Positions 33,725 to 45,526 of a stretch of DNA of 64,000 nucleotides are shown piece by piece (position 1 is the first letter of the stretch; every line of letters starts with the position of its first letter). The notes under the pieces were generated by a model. It worked only from the letters and a program-made list of their open reading frames with translations, did no database searches and was not told the DNA's origin. The stretch comes from Topomyia yanbarensis (lineage: Eukaryota; Arthropoda; Insecta; Diptera; Culicidae). The position numbers were made by a program, and so were the translations under genes. The stretch lies in NCBI RefSeq assembly GCF_030247195.1, contig NC_080672.1:305939115-306003114 (forward strand), in the 5' to 3' direction.

Positions 33725-34479
33725 TGGTTCGTGGCAATCGTGCACTTATGTATATATCCACAATGTTATATTGAGCGTTACCAGCTTAAATCATGAATGA
33801 GAAAGGCACAATTGACCAACTAGGTGGATTAAAACAGGTTTTAACAGTAGTTCTCGCAAGCTTGCTTGCAATAACTCATTAGGAATGTTCAGCATACTTA
33901 CCCTCGTAAACAATAAGCATTAAGCCATTGCACTATATTGGCTATACATTTGCACTAATGTTGCATTGAAACTTGATTACGGCATTAACAATGCAATAAA
34001 GCTCTATATTAGCATCAATAATGCATAAATGCGTACATGCTTCAAGGATCTTTAAAGCATGTAAGCTTTACATGTGTAATTTTCGTAAAACATTCATATC
34101 ATGTGAGAACGAAAACCCATTAAGGATATTCATTAGAATGCATTACAAGAGAGTCAATTAGGATTTTAAACAGAACATTTTATTTTAAAATTTTTCCTTT
34201 TTGCTCATCATACCGAAAGGAAACATAAGCAATGGTTTTAAAACCATGGCGGACAATGACAGCCAACTGAAGCTTTCTAATAGTATTAGTAGTGCCAATA
34301 TTAGGCTTTCAAATTTGACATGTGTACGCTGGTGCTATATAATAGCATTAGTGATGCAAAATGAGCTGTAAATCTCTGCACAGTAGTAGTACTATATTTC
34401 GTGATTTCTGGCATAATACCAGCATTATATCAGTGTTTAGGGATTCACGTTACTTTGAGATATATGTTATATGTCGATT
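33725..34479. other. Noncoding, repeat-derived
   Basis: No gene. Just after the gap lies tgagaaaggcacaattgacc followed by aactaggtggatt, a tract I recognise as common in repetitive mosquito DNA. Further on are many AATGCATAA-like short motifs (33930-34080). Confidence 0.4.
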
Positions 34480-35475
34480 AAAGGCAGATTTTAGGCCGCT
34501 GAGAATAGAAAAGTTGTCATGGCAATTTTTGTTGACTTGAAATAAGCATTTGAATCAATTGATCGCCGTAAACTGATTTGCGTTTTGGAGAAATATGGTG
34601 TAAGAGGAAATGCTCTTGCGTGGTGTCGCAATTACTTAGAAAGACGTACGCAATCTACAAGGTACAACCGCGCTACATCATCGGTAGGCGAAATTAACCT
34701 TGGTGTACCACAAGGTGGTGTACTAGGATCACTTTTGTTTATCCTATACATTTACGATATGAGAAACATTTTGGAAAATGCGGAAATAAACGGAAATAAA
34801 TGCGGAAATAAAGTTTTGTTTATCATCGGTAATAGTTTCGATGAGTGCATCAGGCTAATGAACCTTGAGCTGACGAAGTTTAGTGATTGGTTGAAGTGGG
34901 AAAAACTCAAACTGAACATTACCAAAACCAAATATATTATTGTAACTACGCGGCAGATGAATGAAAGTACTGAAACAGTTGAAATAGAGGGAGAGATAGT
35001 TGAACGAGTTGCAACTATCAAATATCTTTCGGGCACATAGGACGAAAAAATAAGTTTTAATGAGCACGTGAACAATACCATCCGGAAAGCTGTGCTTCTA
35101 TTCTTTTCTTAGCATCCAAGAAACAGCAAGCAAACTCCACGACATTTGATGCTCAATTGTTTACAATGGATGTCAGTTCAGCAACGTATTGAATATAATA
35201 CACTTGCTTTCATCTTCAGAGTAATATATGGAATGACGCCGCAGTACCTGTGTAGCACTGTTGTGTACGGAAGAGATGTGCACCGGTATGAAACCAGACA
35301 AACCGGCAAACTGAGATTATTGAGCGCAAAGAAATCTTGCACGCAGAACTCCTTATTTTATAAAGGCTACAATTTGTTCAATACATTACCAGAATACGCC
35401 AAGCGGATTAATAACCTAAGAGAGTTTAAACAGGCCTGCAAGATATTTGTGAAGCAGAAACCTTTGGATTTATAA
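34480..35475 (+). pseudogene. Truncated non-LTR reverse transcriptase
   Basis: The plus frame begins within RT motif A ('MAIFVDLK', stop at 34543, 'AFESIDRRKL'). It continues through motif B ('LGVPQGGVLGSLLFILYIYD'), thumb ('FSDWLKWEKLKLNITKTKY') and, after a stop at 35038, 'DEKISFNEHVNNTIRKA'. After a small deletion near 35110-35145 comes the C-terminal domain 'HRYETRQTGKLRL … YNLFNTLPEYAKRI'. The catalytic YADD region is missing: its place (34776-34815) holds repeats of cggaaataaa. The C-terminus lacks RNase H, which fits CR1/Jockey-like clades. The insertion lies 3' of astacin exon 2, apparently in its intron. Confidence 0.85.
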
Positions 35476-35672
35476 GAGAGAAAGATGGGCATACACGGAA
35501 GTGAAATAAGATTGAAGGAATCTCTCATGAGTGAAAAAATATTATCGAAAGATATCTGAATGTAAACCTTCCACACTACAAAAGATGTGTATGGGTGTGA
35601 GGTGGGCCATCCCAGGTTCAAAATGACGCACATGTACATGAAGATGTTTCATAATAAACAATCAAAAAGTAC

Positions 35673-36493
35673 CTTCGGTTCGATAGTTGGGGCACCATTC
35701 CAGCTGAACGCCGTCGGAGAATAATGCATCACACTGCCCAAATCGTACGATATTCCATGCGTTGTAGTGCGCTCTTGTCTATCCTTTCTGAAGTTCCCCA
35801 ACGAATCAGGTTTTATATTTTGTACTTTTACTTTCACGTATTGGTCCCTATCGTGGCGGGTATGTTCATGAAAGAACCCTAAAACATGCATCAGTTCATG
35901 CATAATGGTTCCCGTTCGACGAATGCAGACATTTCGCTGTAAGTTGAGAACTTGCTTTCCACCCGCACGGCCCACCGTTGACCAGCATCCATCAACGGAA
36001 CTCTCGATGGATATGTAATCCGGTTGATTTTCCCGGGGAACAAATCGAACGCAAGTTCTCTGACGAAAGATTTGAAAGGCGCTTCGGATTTTTTGCGCTT
36101 CGCTCGAACCTGCAGAAGATGGCTGTTTTAATGACTATCGAAGAATGTTCTCAATAGTGAAAACCTACTGAACTCATCACTTATTTCATAAGGAACAATG
36201 CCTTTCTTCCATTTTTTACTTTTGAATTTAATGGCATTTTTCGCCACCAATGGCTGGTATATATCACCTTCTACGTAGTTTCCAGCTTCCTCTGGATTAG
36301 AATCTTCAGCCTCCGAATCAACTGACTGGTCCAGTCGTTTCTGAGTGTGGTTTCCATTTCTTGGTTCGTACAATCCTTCGCCAAGCATTGACAAATCGAA
36401 CTCAAATTCTTCATCCTCGTATTGGACGGCCAGACAAAAGGGTATCGACAATACCAAAATTTGTATTAATTTTCGCTGCACTAACGGGGACAT
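35673..36493 (-). CDS. Astacin-family zinc metalloprotease (M12A), 3' end missing
   Basis: Two exons, 36169-36493 and 35673-36109, joined by a 59-bp intron with donor GTAGGT and acceptor TTCTGCAG; spliced they encode 254 residues. Start ATG at 36491-36493. Residues ~9-23 form a signal peptide core (ILVLSIPFCLAVQ). An acidic propeptide follows, with VEGDIYQP around residue 75, matching the FxGD aspartate switch that holds pro-astacins inactive. The catalytic domain has C128, C150 and C170, the zinc motif HELMHVLGFFHEH (H179, E180, H183, H189) and the Met-turn SVMHY (M236, Y238). It is probably secreted. Reading stops at a donor-like GTACTT right after EPK (35672). The last ~50 residues with the partner cysteine must lie in another exon, not found downstream; the N gap or beyond is possible. 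Several GATAA-type sites lie upstream (36600-36790), as often near gut-expressed genes (inference). Confidence 0.9.
36110..36168 (-). other. 59-bp intron of the astacin gene
   Basis: Donor GTAGGTTTTC, acceptor TCTTCTGCAG. It contains in-frame stops, and splicing here uniquely restores the astacin frame (…SDEF-S-SSEAQKIRSAF…). The size is typical for short dipteran introns. Confidence 0.85.
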
Positions 36494-37249
36494 CGTTTCC
36501 GTGGAAGCTTCGATAGTTGTTTGACGGCATCAGGGCACTGATCAAATACCATCTACTTCCACTTCCTACAAAGGCGCTTGGTGGGCGGTGTTCGACACGT
36601 GTGATAAAAAGGGTTCAATTAATTTAATTTGATTATATACTATCGTCAGTACAACATGTGCCAACATGTAGGCCAATGTTAGTGTGTTGCAACTTTACTG
36701 ATAGCAATAATTTTCGGGTAGAGCAAACTGCACTACGATAGATGTTTATCGAGATAAGTGAATGTTATGAGTGATTATGATAAACAGGGGTATTGTTAAC
36801 TGTACCTATATTATCATATCCTAGCACCTGTTGGTTTGGTAAACAACCGCCAATGGCATTGTGCCTTCAATTTCATTAACAGTGCATTCAATGTGAAGGT
36901 TTCTCGGTCTATCCATAGTTGAAGCGGGGCATAAAACCATTGATTGTAAGGGCTGTCACTTCGATACAGCGAGTTGGAACAGAAGCATTGGCGGTACTAG
37001 GTTTGAAACATTAGGGGGCCATGTACAGTCGAAATACATTTTAGAACTAAGATGTTTTTATTAGTAGGCTCCCAAACAATTCAAAGTTCGTATAACAGAG
37101 CTGTTTAATCTTCTCGATTTGAATTGACTATCCGAACCACGTGAACTTCTAATAGTATTTGAAGAAAATATTTCAAGTTCCAATAAGTTACAAACAGTTA
37201 GAAAAGAAGAATAGGGCCTTAACATTTTTTCAGCACATAGCATGTACGG
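36494..37249. other. Upstream region of the astacin gene
   Basis: No gene. A TCAGT initiator-like motif is at 36537-36541 on the minus strand, about 45 bp upstream of the start codon, without a clear TATA box. GATAA/TTATC motifs occur near 36602, 36700, 36736, 36753 and 36778. Promoter function is inferred only. Confidence 0.35.
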
Positions 37250-38045
37250 TGGGGTGTCCGAAAATGACATCATGTTAAAAAAGTCATCGGGCTCACTTCT
37301 TAAATGAAAGGTTAGGGTATCAGGACCACTTTCTTCTTCGGAGTGAATTTGCTAAAACGCTCGCTATTGGTGGCGAATTTTGATTTTTCGAAAAATGGGC
37401 CGATTCTGGGTAAAATTTCAAATTCATGCTTGTTGAAGTGCTCCTGAACTGTCTTGGATTTTTTTCAGCATTTTTTATTTTTCTGGAGATCAAAATGGAG
37501 AAGTGTGGTTAGTTTGTTAGTACAAATTTTAAAGTATAAGAGCGGTTGAGCCATTAAAACTTAGTAAAAAGTGTAATTTTTAGTGTTTTTCATTAGTTTT
37601 TCTTCAAAATTGGGTATCTACAAATTTTTAAAAGTATAGAGAACACTTCAAATAGTTGAGCCGAATAAAGGAGCGTAATTTTGTTGAAGACAGTGTATAG
37701 CCACAGTAAAAGTGGTGTGAGTTTTTGTTATATAACATTCGACATTTTTAGCAATTCATCAAAAATAATAATGTTCCAAAAAATATAACAATTCAAATGT
37801 GCTTAGACCACATATTGTTTTTTGGAAAAAAGATGGAAAATGATTTAAAACGGCGTTTTCTGTTTGTCTTTAGGTTGTCAGGATCGGGTTTAATGCGAAT
37901 TTGATTATTTTTTGTACCATCAATTATAAAAATAATGATAACTTTACTAATGATGCCAAGTCTCTAATTAAACTTTTTCGAAAATACAAAGCCTTCAAAA
38001 TTGACTATTTCGGAAATGTGTGATCTAAAATGTAAAGATCAGTTT
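37250..38045 (+). repeat. Dispersed ~0.8-kb noncoding repeat, copy 1
   Basis: It begins GGGTGTCCGAAAATGACATC and carries GTCATCGGGCTCACTTCTTA, AAAGTGGTCCTGATACCC-type sequence and AATGGAGAAGTGTGGTTAG. The same series appears in reverse orientation at 51835-52525. Boundaries beyond the shared block are not certain and no coding capacity was found. Confidence 0.75.
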
Positions 38046-39907
38046 TTCAACATTCACCCCACCCTTCTGCATTTGATTCGAGTGTGTATCTTCATCGCGA
38101 GCGGTTGACTCTCGTAGAGCTCCCTTCGGGTCGGTTAATTTTCATCATTTTTGGCACAGTTTACTGTCTCTAGGTTATCAAAAGTGTTAATAACGGTGCA
38201 ATTTAACAATTATACAAAGTGAAGTGGTTTATAAAAGCATTTTTCGGCATATTTTCGACAGACGCGAGTGGTGACAGTTTGTGAAAATTGAATTCCGGCA
38301 AATGATAAAAATATCTTTTCCTCGCATTACGGGCCGTCGATTCCCGATGCAAGGACAATAAAAGTGTACAGAAAACATCTAGAAACACAGTGTACATTGT
38401 AAAAATAGTGAAAAATGGTTTTTCAGAGAAAAAAATTCGATCCGAAAAGTGAAAAAATATGGCAATAAGAAAAATTGACATTCAAATAATTGGCGTTTCA
38501 CCAGCGACTAGCGACTACCAGGTGTCGCCCAAAATTTTTCGCCTGAAAAATAGGTGGCAAACAAGCCGGTCGGTGCTCAGCTAATTTCGTCCGCGTCCCT
38601 TGTCACCTATTTTTTATTGAGTGTTTCATCGGCGGTGCTATCTTTAAAAATGAGCCGCTTTGGATATTCAACTGTTTTTTTACTGTATTATTTTATTGCA
38701 AATGAGTAGAGGTTTTGAGTCTTCTATATTCGGGATTGCAGATATTTTGTCGCATGTAAATTTTGAGTGTTCGTTGGTGTGATGGCGCTGTAAGCACACG
38801 TATCTGCCGGTCGGCAAACTTTTCTTTGGACTGAGCAAACTATTTTTTATGTTTCTTTAGGGTTTGTTTTACCAACGGGGCAACCGATTCACAGAGCATT
38901 AATGTCAGCACGAAGAATAAGTGTTTTGCTGTCATTTTCATTGCTTAGTTTTCTATTCTATCGCATGCCTCCACGCGAATCTAAGTCTATTGATGACATT
39001 TGGTCCTTAGACCGGCGACGACTGGGAGCTATCAGCGTTCTACCGACAGTAGCAGAATGAGAGTATGCGATATAGCCGAGAAAACAATACCGTAAAAGTT
39101 GTTCGGAAATCAGCGACAATAAGACTTTAATTTGACTAGTATCGATGATCGCGGGTCAATACGTACTGAAAATTCGCCGCGTCTGTTTTAATGAATCTAA
39201 TTTCAAGTTCCGTTATTGGTAACAAGCCCGTGCATCAGGTTAACGATCCTCTGTATGTCCCTTCAATGTTCGATGTAATCGTTCGTATACGTGTATTTCA
39301 CAAACAATCCGATATTAGAAATAGGAAATACTTTCGTTGATTTATAACATCTAGAGCTATCATAGCTCTCTGTCTGTATAACGTTTTATCACTCGGTAGT
39401 TTGCAACCCAAAAAATATATCGTAGAGAAGGAATAGCGAAATTAGTCTAAATAATGTCGCAATAAATAGTGATCCGGCCCATTACATAGATAAGATTAGC
39501 TTTTCTAGGCAATACTCCCACGATCGGCTGTGTGGATGTGAAATTGCTTTTGTTTAGAAAACATAGGATACTCTCGGTAGATCTTATTTTTCGAGCGATC
39601 GTGTTCTCGAAAACTAACTGAACTACTACCTAATAAACTATGCTATACAGGACGCATCGCTTGCTTGGAGCGAATCCTAGACCCTGTTCCCTTCCAAACC
39701 ACTAACTCCGCGATACCTGTGGAAGATTCTGATGAACCTTCTGTATAAGATTCCTCATTTTATTCAAGCGATCGCCGGGTAAAATCAGCACTGACACGAT
39801 AGAAACCACGAAAAAACTACAAGGGGCAGCCCTATGGGGTTGCACGAGCTGTAGACGTAGGACTATACTACTTAATGTAAAATATTTATTTTCTTAGTAC
39901 ATTTATA
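38046..39907. other. Noncoding, no gene recognised
   Basis: About 1.9 kb of largely unique-looking DNA. 38090-38520 is A-rich with TSS- or UTR-like character, but nothing confirms transcription. A 23-bp tract (from ATTCACCCCACCC to CTGCATTT, about 38052) recurs at about 51649. Confidence 0.4.
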
Positions 39908-40234
39908 CACTAAGGTTTTTTTTACACGGGGGATACGTACCGTGTAAAAAAAACCGTGCAAAAAAAACCGCGTTAATTGCGAAATCCGTGTAAAAAAAAC
40001 CGCGTTAATTGCGAAATCCGTGTAAAAAAAAACCGCGTTAATTGCGAAATCCGTGTAAAAAAAACCGTGTTAATTCAGAAAATCGTGCAAAAAAAACAGA
40101 GGTCTGACGTCATTGTAACACCCAAGATGGTTCTGATTATTTAGTATAAATATCCAGCGTAAAACAAAAAGATACATTTATTTTTATATATTTAGCATTT
40201 ATAAGATAAGAAAAATGTGCTCATGAATGGATTT

Positions 40235-40365
40235 ACTCGAATTTGAGTTGGTTCGTCTGCTAGAGCTCATCGAGCGAATCTTCATGCGAGACTCAAAGTC
40301 GAATCAAAAAGCTGACATAATCAGGGGGAAATAATAAAATCAGGTCTTCGCTGTATTATTAAGGG
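40235..40365. repeat. Dispersed DNA-element end, inverted relative to 7218-7372
   Basis: Landmarks TTCGTCTGCTAGAGCTCATC, then TCAAAAAGCTGACAT, then AAAATCAGGTCTTCGCTGTA match the 7218-7372 repeat in reverse orientation. Confidence 0.5.
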
Positions 40366-40375
40366 GGGCGTCTGG

Positions 40376-41463
40376 TGTAAAGTGCTCAAACCGAAAGTTA
40401 TTTTGTTTTACGATTTTGAAGGGAAGGAAACAATGCATCTTTTATGTAATGTTAAGCTTTAAATTTGTACGTTTATTCTGCACGAAAAAAATATTTTAAC
40501 GGCCTTATTCTGCGCGGCGTGTGACGTGAGACGACGAAACTCACCTCACTTTACGTGACTTTTCTCACCCGATTCTGAGAGTCGACTCGGGTGAGGTGAG
40601 ATTCCTCATTGCGGTTAAATGGGAGTCTCACGTCACCCGAAGTGACTCTTCAGAATTGGGTGAAGTCACGTACAGTGAGGTGAGATTAGTCGTCTCACGT
40701 CACACGCCGCGCAGAATAGGGTCGGCAGCCACGCAGAGCCACACATACGAGCGTTCCAAGAGTAGACGTCCAACCATTTCCACGTCGAGGAGCGCCGCGG
40801 CTAACACGATGACTCTTGATAAAATTGTTTGACACAGGAAATTAAGTAAAATTTGTAAAGCTTAGACTTGTAGTTACTCGATGAACCCAAAAACAGTTCG
40901 AGTTTAGGAAAATGGCTTCATGTAAACCGAAAAATCTCATATTTTTCTGTAAAATTCGTGCACTTTTCTTCAAAATAATAGAGAGAACAATTTGTTCATT
41001 CTGTTTTCTGTGGTTCACCGACAGGCTACACATATTGTGCATTTTCATAAAAAAAAATCAAGTCAATTCTTTAATTAGTTTTTGAGTTATCGTGTTCACC
41101 AATTTGAAAAACGCGGTTTCGAAAAAACGCTATTAAAGGATACTCCATATCAAATTGCATCACGGAAAAAATGACGTGGAAAACAATCCATTTGGTATTT
41201 TCTCTTAAAAATTTGGGTGGAAGTAGTTTAAAGTGTATTGTTCACACTGTATTTTTATCGCTGTCAGTCTTAAGAAAATTGTTGCCGATAGATTGAAATC
41301 TGCGTGTGTCACAGCAAATACGCGCGAGGAATGCATGGCTGTTTAAAACAAAAGAAGTTCAGCGTGGTTACCGAGATTGCGGGAGACTATTCTAGAGGCT
41401 CTAACTAACAATTAAGCGGATAAAAAAGAAGTCGATTTTTTTGCCCACTACACCAGACGTACA
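40376..41463. mobile_element. ~1.1-kb TIR element nested in the 3.5-kb element
   Basis: Ends GGCGTCTGGTGTAAAGTG and (inverted) TACGTCTGGTGTAGTGGGC share the CGTCTGGTGTA core. The interior lacks a gene and contains the palindromic MITE at 40503-40721. Exact ends and target duplication were not determined. Confidence 0.55.
40503..40721. mobile_element. 219-bp palindromic MITE, ends CCTTATTCTGCGCGGCG
   Basis: Almost fully palindromic: TTCTGCGCGGCGTGTGACGT and GAGACGAC, then CACCTCACT and GTGACTTTTCTCACCC on the left have inverted partners on the right, including GTCACACGCCGCGCAGAAT. GC-rich, unlike the surroundings. The open frame across it is a by-product. Confidence 0.85.
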
Positions 41464-41904
41464 CTAAAGCAGAGATGATGCTTATAGAGATGCGCGAAGA
41501 CTGAAGCCAAAAGTTCCAATCGAACCCAAAACAACGGTTCCAAACTAGCAATGTAAACAAATATGGCGGATTTAGGAAGTAATGCGTGGGGAGTATCGAG
41601 ATTGAAATGAAAAGAAATGCATGTCTGCATCCTGCATCCTCGATACATTTTTTCTAGTGCAACGAAAAACATGTAGACAGGCTCAGTAACGTAAATCAAT
41701 GCGTTTCCAAGTTACATGATTGAGTATTGTGGGAAATATTTCAAAAAAGGAATTCGCCAAGCATTCATTAAAACTACAAGTCACTCGCTGTTTACACAAT
41801 ATTCCTGGTTGCCAAAACTAGCAGACAAATAATTTGTAAAACCGTGCAGCCAAATTTACTGTTTTTCTCGCCGCGTGTCTTTATATTTAAAACATCGTCT
41901 TGGC

Positions 41905-43020
41905 ACTAAAATAGAAGTCACCATCTTAGATGAAAACATGACTTCCGGAATTGACATCCGGTATCTATTCATTAACGCTATTACAAAAATTCTCACATTG
42001 TTGTGGTAATTGAAAATTTTACTAAACCGAAGTAGCCATCTTGATTTTCGAAATGGTCTCAGACATTGATATTTGGCACCTACTCGTCAATCCCGTTCCA
42101 AAAATACTCATATTGATTGGGCTTTGGAGAATTCCACAGAACCGGAAGTCGCCATCTTGAATTTCAATATGGCACCAGACATCGATATCTAGCGTCTATT
42201 CGTCAATTCTATTCCAAAAATACCCATATTGATTCGATTTTAGAGAATTCCAATGAACCTGAAGTCACCATCTTGGTTTTCCAAATGGCCTCTGACACTG
42301 ATCTCTATCATGAGCTCTATTAGACCCGCTCTGAAAATGTGCATGCTGATTGGGTTATAGAGAATTCCACTGAACCGGAAGTCGCCATCTTGGTTTTCAA
42401 AATGGCCTTAAACATCGATATCTGACGTCCACTCATCAATCCCGTTCCAAAAATAGCCATATTGATGGGGTTTCAGAGAATTCCACTGAACCGGAAGTCG
42501 CCATCTTGGTTTTCAAAATGGCCTTAAACATCGATATACGACGTCCATTCATCAATCCCGTTCCAAAAATACCCATATTGATGGGGTTTCAGGGAATTCC
42601 ACTGAACCGGAAGTCGCCATCTTGGTTTTCAAAATGGCCTTAAACATCGATATCTGACGGCCACTCATCAATCCCGTTCCAAAAATACCCATATTAATGG
42701 GGTTTCAGAGACTTCCACTGGACCGGAAGTCGCCATGTTGGTTTCCAAAATGGCCTTAAACATCGATATCTGACGTCCACTCATCAATCCTGTTCCAAAA
42801 ATAGCCATATTGATGGGGTTTCAGAGAATTCCACTGAACCGGAAGTCGCCATCTTGGTTTTCAAAATGGCCTTAAACATCGATATACGACGTCCACTCAT
42901 CAATCCCGTTCCAAAAATAGCCATATTGATGGGGTTTCAGAGAATTCCACTGAACCGGAAGTCGCCATCTTGGTTTTCTAAATGGCCTCAGACATGAACA
43001 TTTGGCATCTACTCGTTAAT
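41905..43020. repeat. 116-bp minisatellite, about 10 units
   Basis: The motif ACCGGAAGTCGCCATCTTGG recurs at 42141, 42257 (variant), 42374, 42490, 42606, 42722, 42838 and 42954, a period of 116-117 bp, with two more divergent units to the left (near 41913 and 42027). Middle units are nearly identical, left ones decayed. Other unit landmarks are TTCCAAAAATA-CCATATTGAT and AACATCGATAT. 116 bp matches no coding period. Confidence 0.92.
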
Positions 43021-43451
43021 GCTGTTCCAAAAGCAATCACTTCCACTTTTCCAAAAATCTTCGAAATTCTTTGCATTCAAAATGGAAAAGCAGAAACCGT
43101 GTAAATTTCAAAATCCGTGCAAAAAAAACTTGGTCAAAAACCGTCTAAGTCTTTTGCCTTCATAAGGATTTTTGCTAAAACCGTGTTAATTGCGAAATCC
43201 GCGCAAAAACAAAATTGATCAAAAATCGTCTAAGTTTTTTGCCTCCAAAAGGACTTAGAACATTTTTGCGAAACCCGTGCAAAAAAATTGTTGAGAAATC
43301 GTCTAAGTCTTTTGCCTTTAAAAGGACTTAGAATATTTTTGCGAAAAACCGTGTTAATTGCGAAAACCGTGCTAATTGCGAAAACCGTGTAAAAAAGCCG
43401 TGTAAAAAAAAACCGTGCAAAAAAAAACCGTGTAAAAAAAACCTTAGTGTA

Positions 43452-44450
43452 GTAATAATAAATCAAACATATGTCATACGTATGGTTTAATCACAACCAA
43501 TCAACATCGAATATTACATATTGAACCAAACCTTCTTGGTTATCAGGTCATTTCACTTGTAGTAGGTGATCGAATCCGATTAAACTTAGTTAAGAAGATC
43601 TGAAGAAAGAAGACAGAAAACTGTGACCGAACTAATATCTGGAACTAAATCTTTATAGCATAAGATTAGCTTGTAGAAACTTTTCGATTGTGTGTGGTAA
43701 AAAACCCGGACCAAATCAAATTTTAGACAATATAATCACATTTCATGTATAGACCAAGCATTCTAGTTATATTTTGCCATTATTGTAACTTTCCTAAAGT
43801 ACGCATACAAATATAGCGAATATAGTGGTCTTAATCATATATCGAAACTATAAATAAGAATCGAAAACAATTTTATATATGGACAAAATGCGTTTTTGCA
43901 ACGGTTTTTCAAGTGGCAGTGTATTCATTCATATATAGGCTTTGTAGTATGTACCTATTAGTAGAATCAAAATACTATAGGCTGAGTGGAAATGAATTAC
44001 GTGATGGGGAAATGAATTGTTCGAACGTAAATAATAAACTTTCGTTGTGCAATTTGGTAACAAATTAGATCTATCTACGCACACATTCGCCTCAAACATT
44101 AAACCCAAGCGCACAAAGCAAAATGAATGAACGCTGATGATGATGGGTAGAGCGAAAGAGACTAATACCACGACACTATTTTAACCATGTTTGCAAATGG
44201 AGCTCGCATGTACAAACTATTTTGTGTACGAATAATTATACATAAAAGTGTGCTGGAAACGAGCACAACACAAAAGATAGCATAGTGTTTGAACGGCAAG
44301 CACAGTCGCATTCACTGGGAAGCGTACCTCCACAGGCAATGTAACGGACTTCTAACTCAGCTGCACTGGCTGTGAAAACACACAGCGCAGTGGTCTGCTT
44401 CGCCAGCCGCTCAACAGGCAACTGAGCTGATTCGGCGAAATCCGTCCGTT
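43452..44450. other. Noncoding; right part is GC-richer target of the I-clade insertion
   Basis: No gene recognised. The last ~250 bp before the retrotransposon are less AT-rich. Joined to the right flank (from 50843) they run into GATGATGACGTCATTC, which contains a perfect CRE-type TGACGTCA. Confidence 0.4.
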
Positions 44451-44911
44451 TAAATAGTCGATTTTTTTTTTTCAATTTGTTTATTTGATAAGGCACGTAT
44501 GCGTTAGCTTAAAGGTGCCATTTTTTCATTGTTTTACATTTTGAATTTCTTAAAACTAGGGGGTTACACATTTCAATATTATTTTGCTTTATATAATGAA
44601 ACTAAAAAAAAAACTTTACTGCTAACTTATACATATAAAAGAGGGTATAATATAAAATTCGTAAGATTTGGGGGACGGGTCATTTTGTGTGTTCTTTGTA
44701 TAGTAATTCACTTTATGATTTTTAGAAGGGAGATTGTAGGAGAAATTAATTATTAACTAAGCGGAATATTTTACAAGCATATTAACTAGAAATAACTAGA
44801 AAGAGTGGTTCAAGATTAAGGGGAATTAATTAGGGCTATTTTAAAGTAGTGGTACTGTTGGGCATTTCTTAACGAGATTAAATATTGATCAACTAAAACT
44901 AAGCACTTAAG

Positions 44912-45277
44912 TTTTGGGAATATATTCAAGGGGAGAAGGGGGTGAAGTCATACATCTGTGTATCAGAGACATGGGAGGGAGAGCGGACAAGGCTGAAGGG
45001 GGGGGGGGGGGGGGGTGAGATATAAACTTTCAGTTTCCGGCATCAGGAATTAACGGCCAGGATTACAGATTCGAACGGATTGATCAACTAACACTAGAAG
45101 ATAGGGGGGCACATAAGTTTTGGGAAGATATTCAAGGGGAGAAGGGGTGAAGTCATACATCTGTGTATCAGAGACATGGGAGAGAGGGTGGACAAGGCTG
45201 AACGGAGGGGGGGGATATAAACTTTCAGTTTCCGGCATCAGGAATCAACGACCAGGATTACAGATTCGAACGGATGT
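44912..45277 (-). repeat. Tandem duplication in the retrotransposon 3' UTR
   Basis: Two ~165-185-bp copies (44912-45095 and 45112-45277) share TTTTGGGAA-ATATTCAAGGGG, CATACATCTGTGTATCAGAG, ATATAAACTTTCAGTTTCCG and AGATTCGAACGGAT. They differ mainly in the length of a poly-G tract (about 18 G at 45000 versus 8). Both lie between the ORF2 stop and the A-rich 3' end. Confidence 0.9.
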
Positions 45278-45526
45278 ATCAAGTATTGGGACGCCGGGCG
45301 GTTTTCCTCGAGCCGGCAGGGGTTCCTCCAGACGATTTCTTAGTACGGCTCAGATACGGATCGGAAGCACACCGCGCTGCGAGTGTGATGTTGTACTGTA
45401 GATCTCGTGTTGTTGGTTCATTCGACAGATGTTTTGTCTCGTCTTGGAGTCGTATCAAACCATCGTTGGGGTACGGTAGGCGGAAGAGGGCACTTCTGGG
45501 AATGATAAGAGAAAAGATAAGGGCAT

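Larger units (their letters stand above)
39908..43449. mobile_element. 3.5-kb TA-flanked TIR element, non-autonomous, with nested insertions
   Basis: Left end CACTAAGGTTTTTTTTACAC and its reverse complement at the right end, each flanked by TA (39906-39907, 43450-43451). This is the target signature of Tc1/mariner-like transposons. Both subterminal regions are tandem arrays of CCGTGTAAAAAAAACC and GCGTTAATTGCGAAATCC (39915-40100, 43095-43441), suggesting repeated transposase-binding sites. Inside lie a second TIR element (40376-41463), a palindromic MITE (40503-40721) and a 116-bp minisatellite (41905-43020). No transposase is recognised. Confidence 0.8.

Noticed and set aside
33086..33774. 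Long open frames across 33208-33774 on both strands
   Set aside because: They run through 500 undetermined bases; the openness is an artefact of the gap.
38090..38700. A-rich stretch resembling an insect 5' UTR with a nearby start site
   Set aside because: Suggestive only; no open frame, core promoter motif set or donor site ties it to a gene.
41905..43020. Regular repeats resembling a CRISPR array
   Set aside because: The whole 116-bp unit repeats with no unique spacers, and the genome is eukaryotic; it is a minisatellite.
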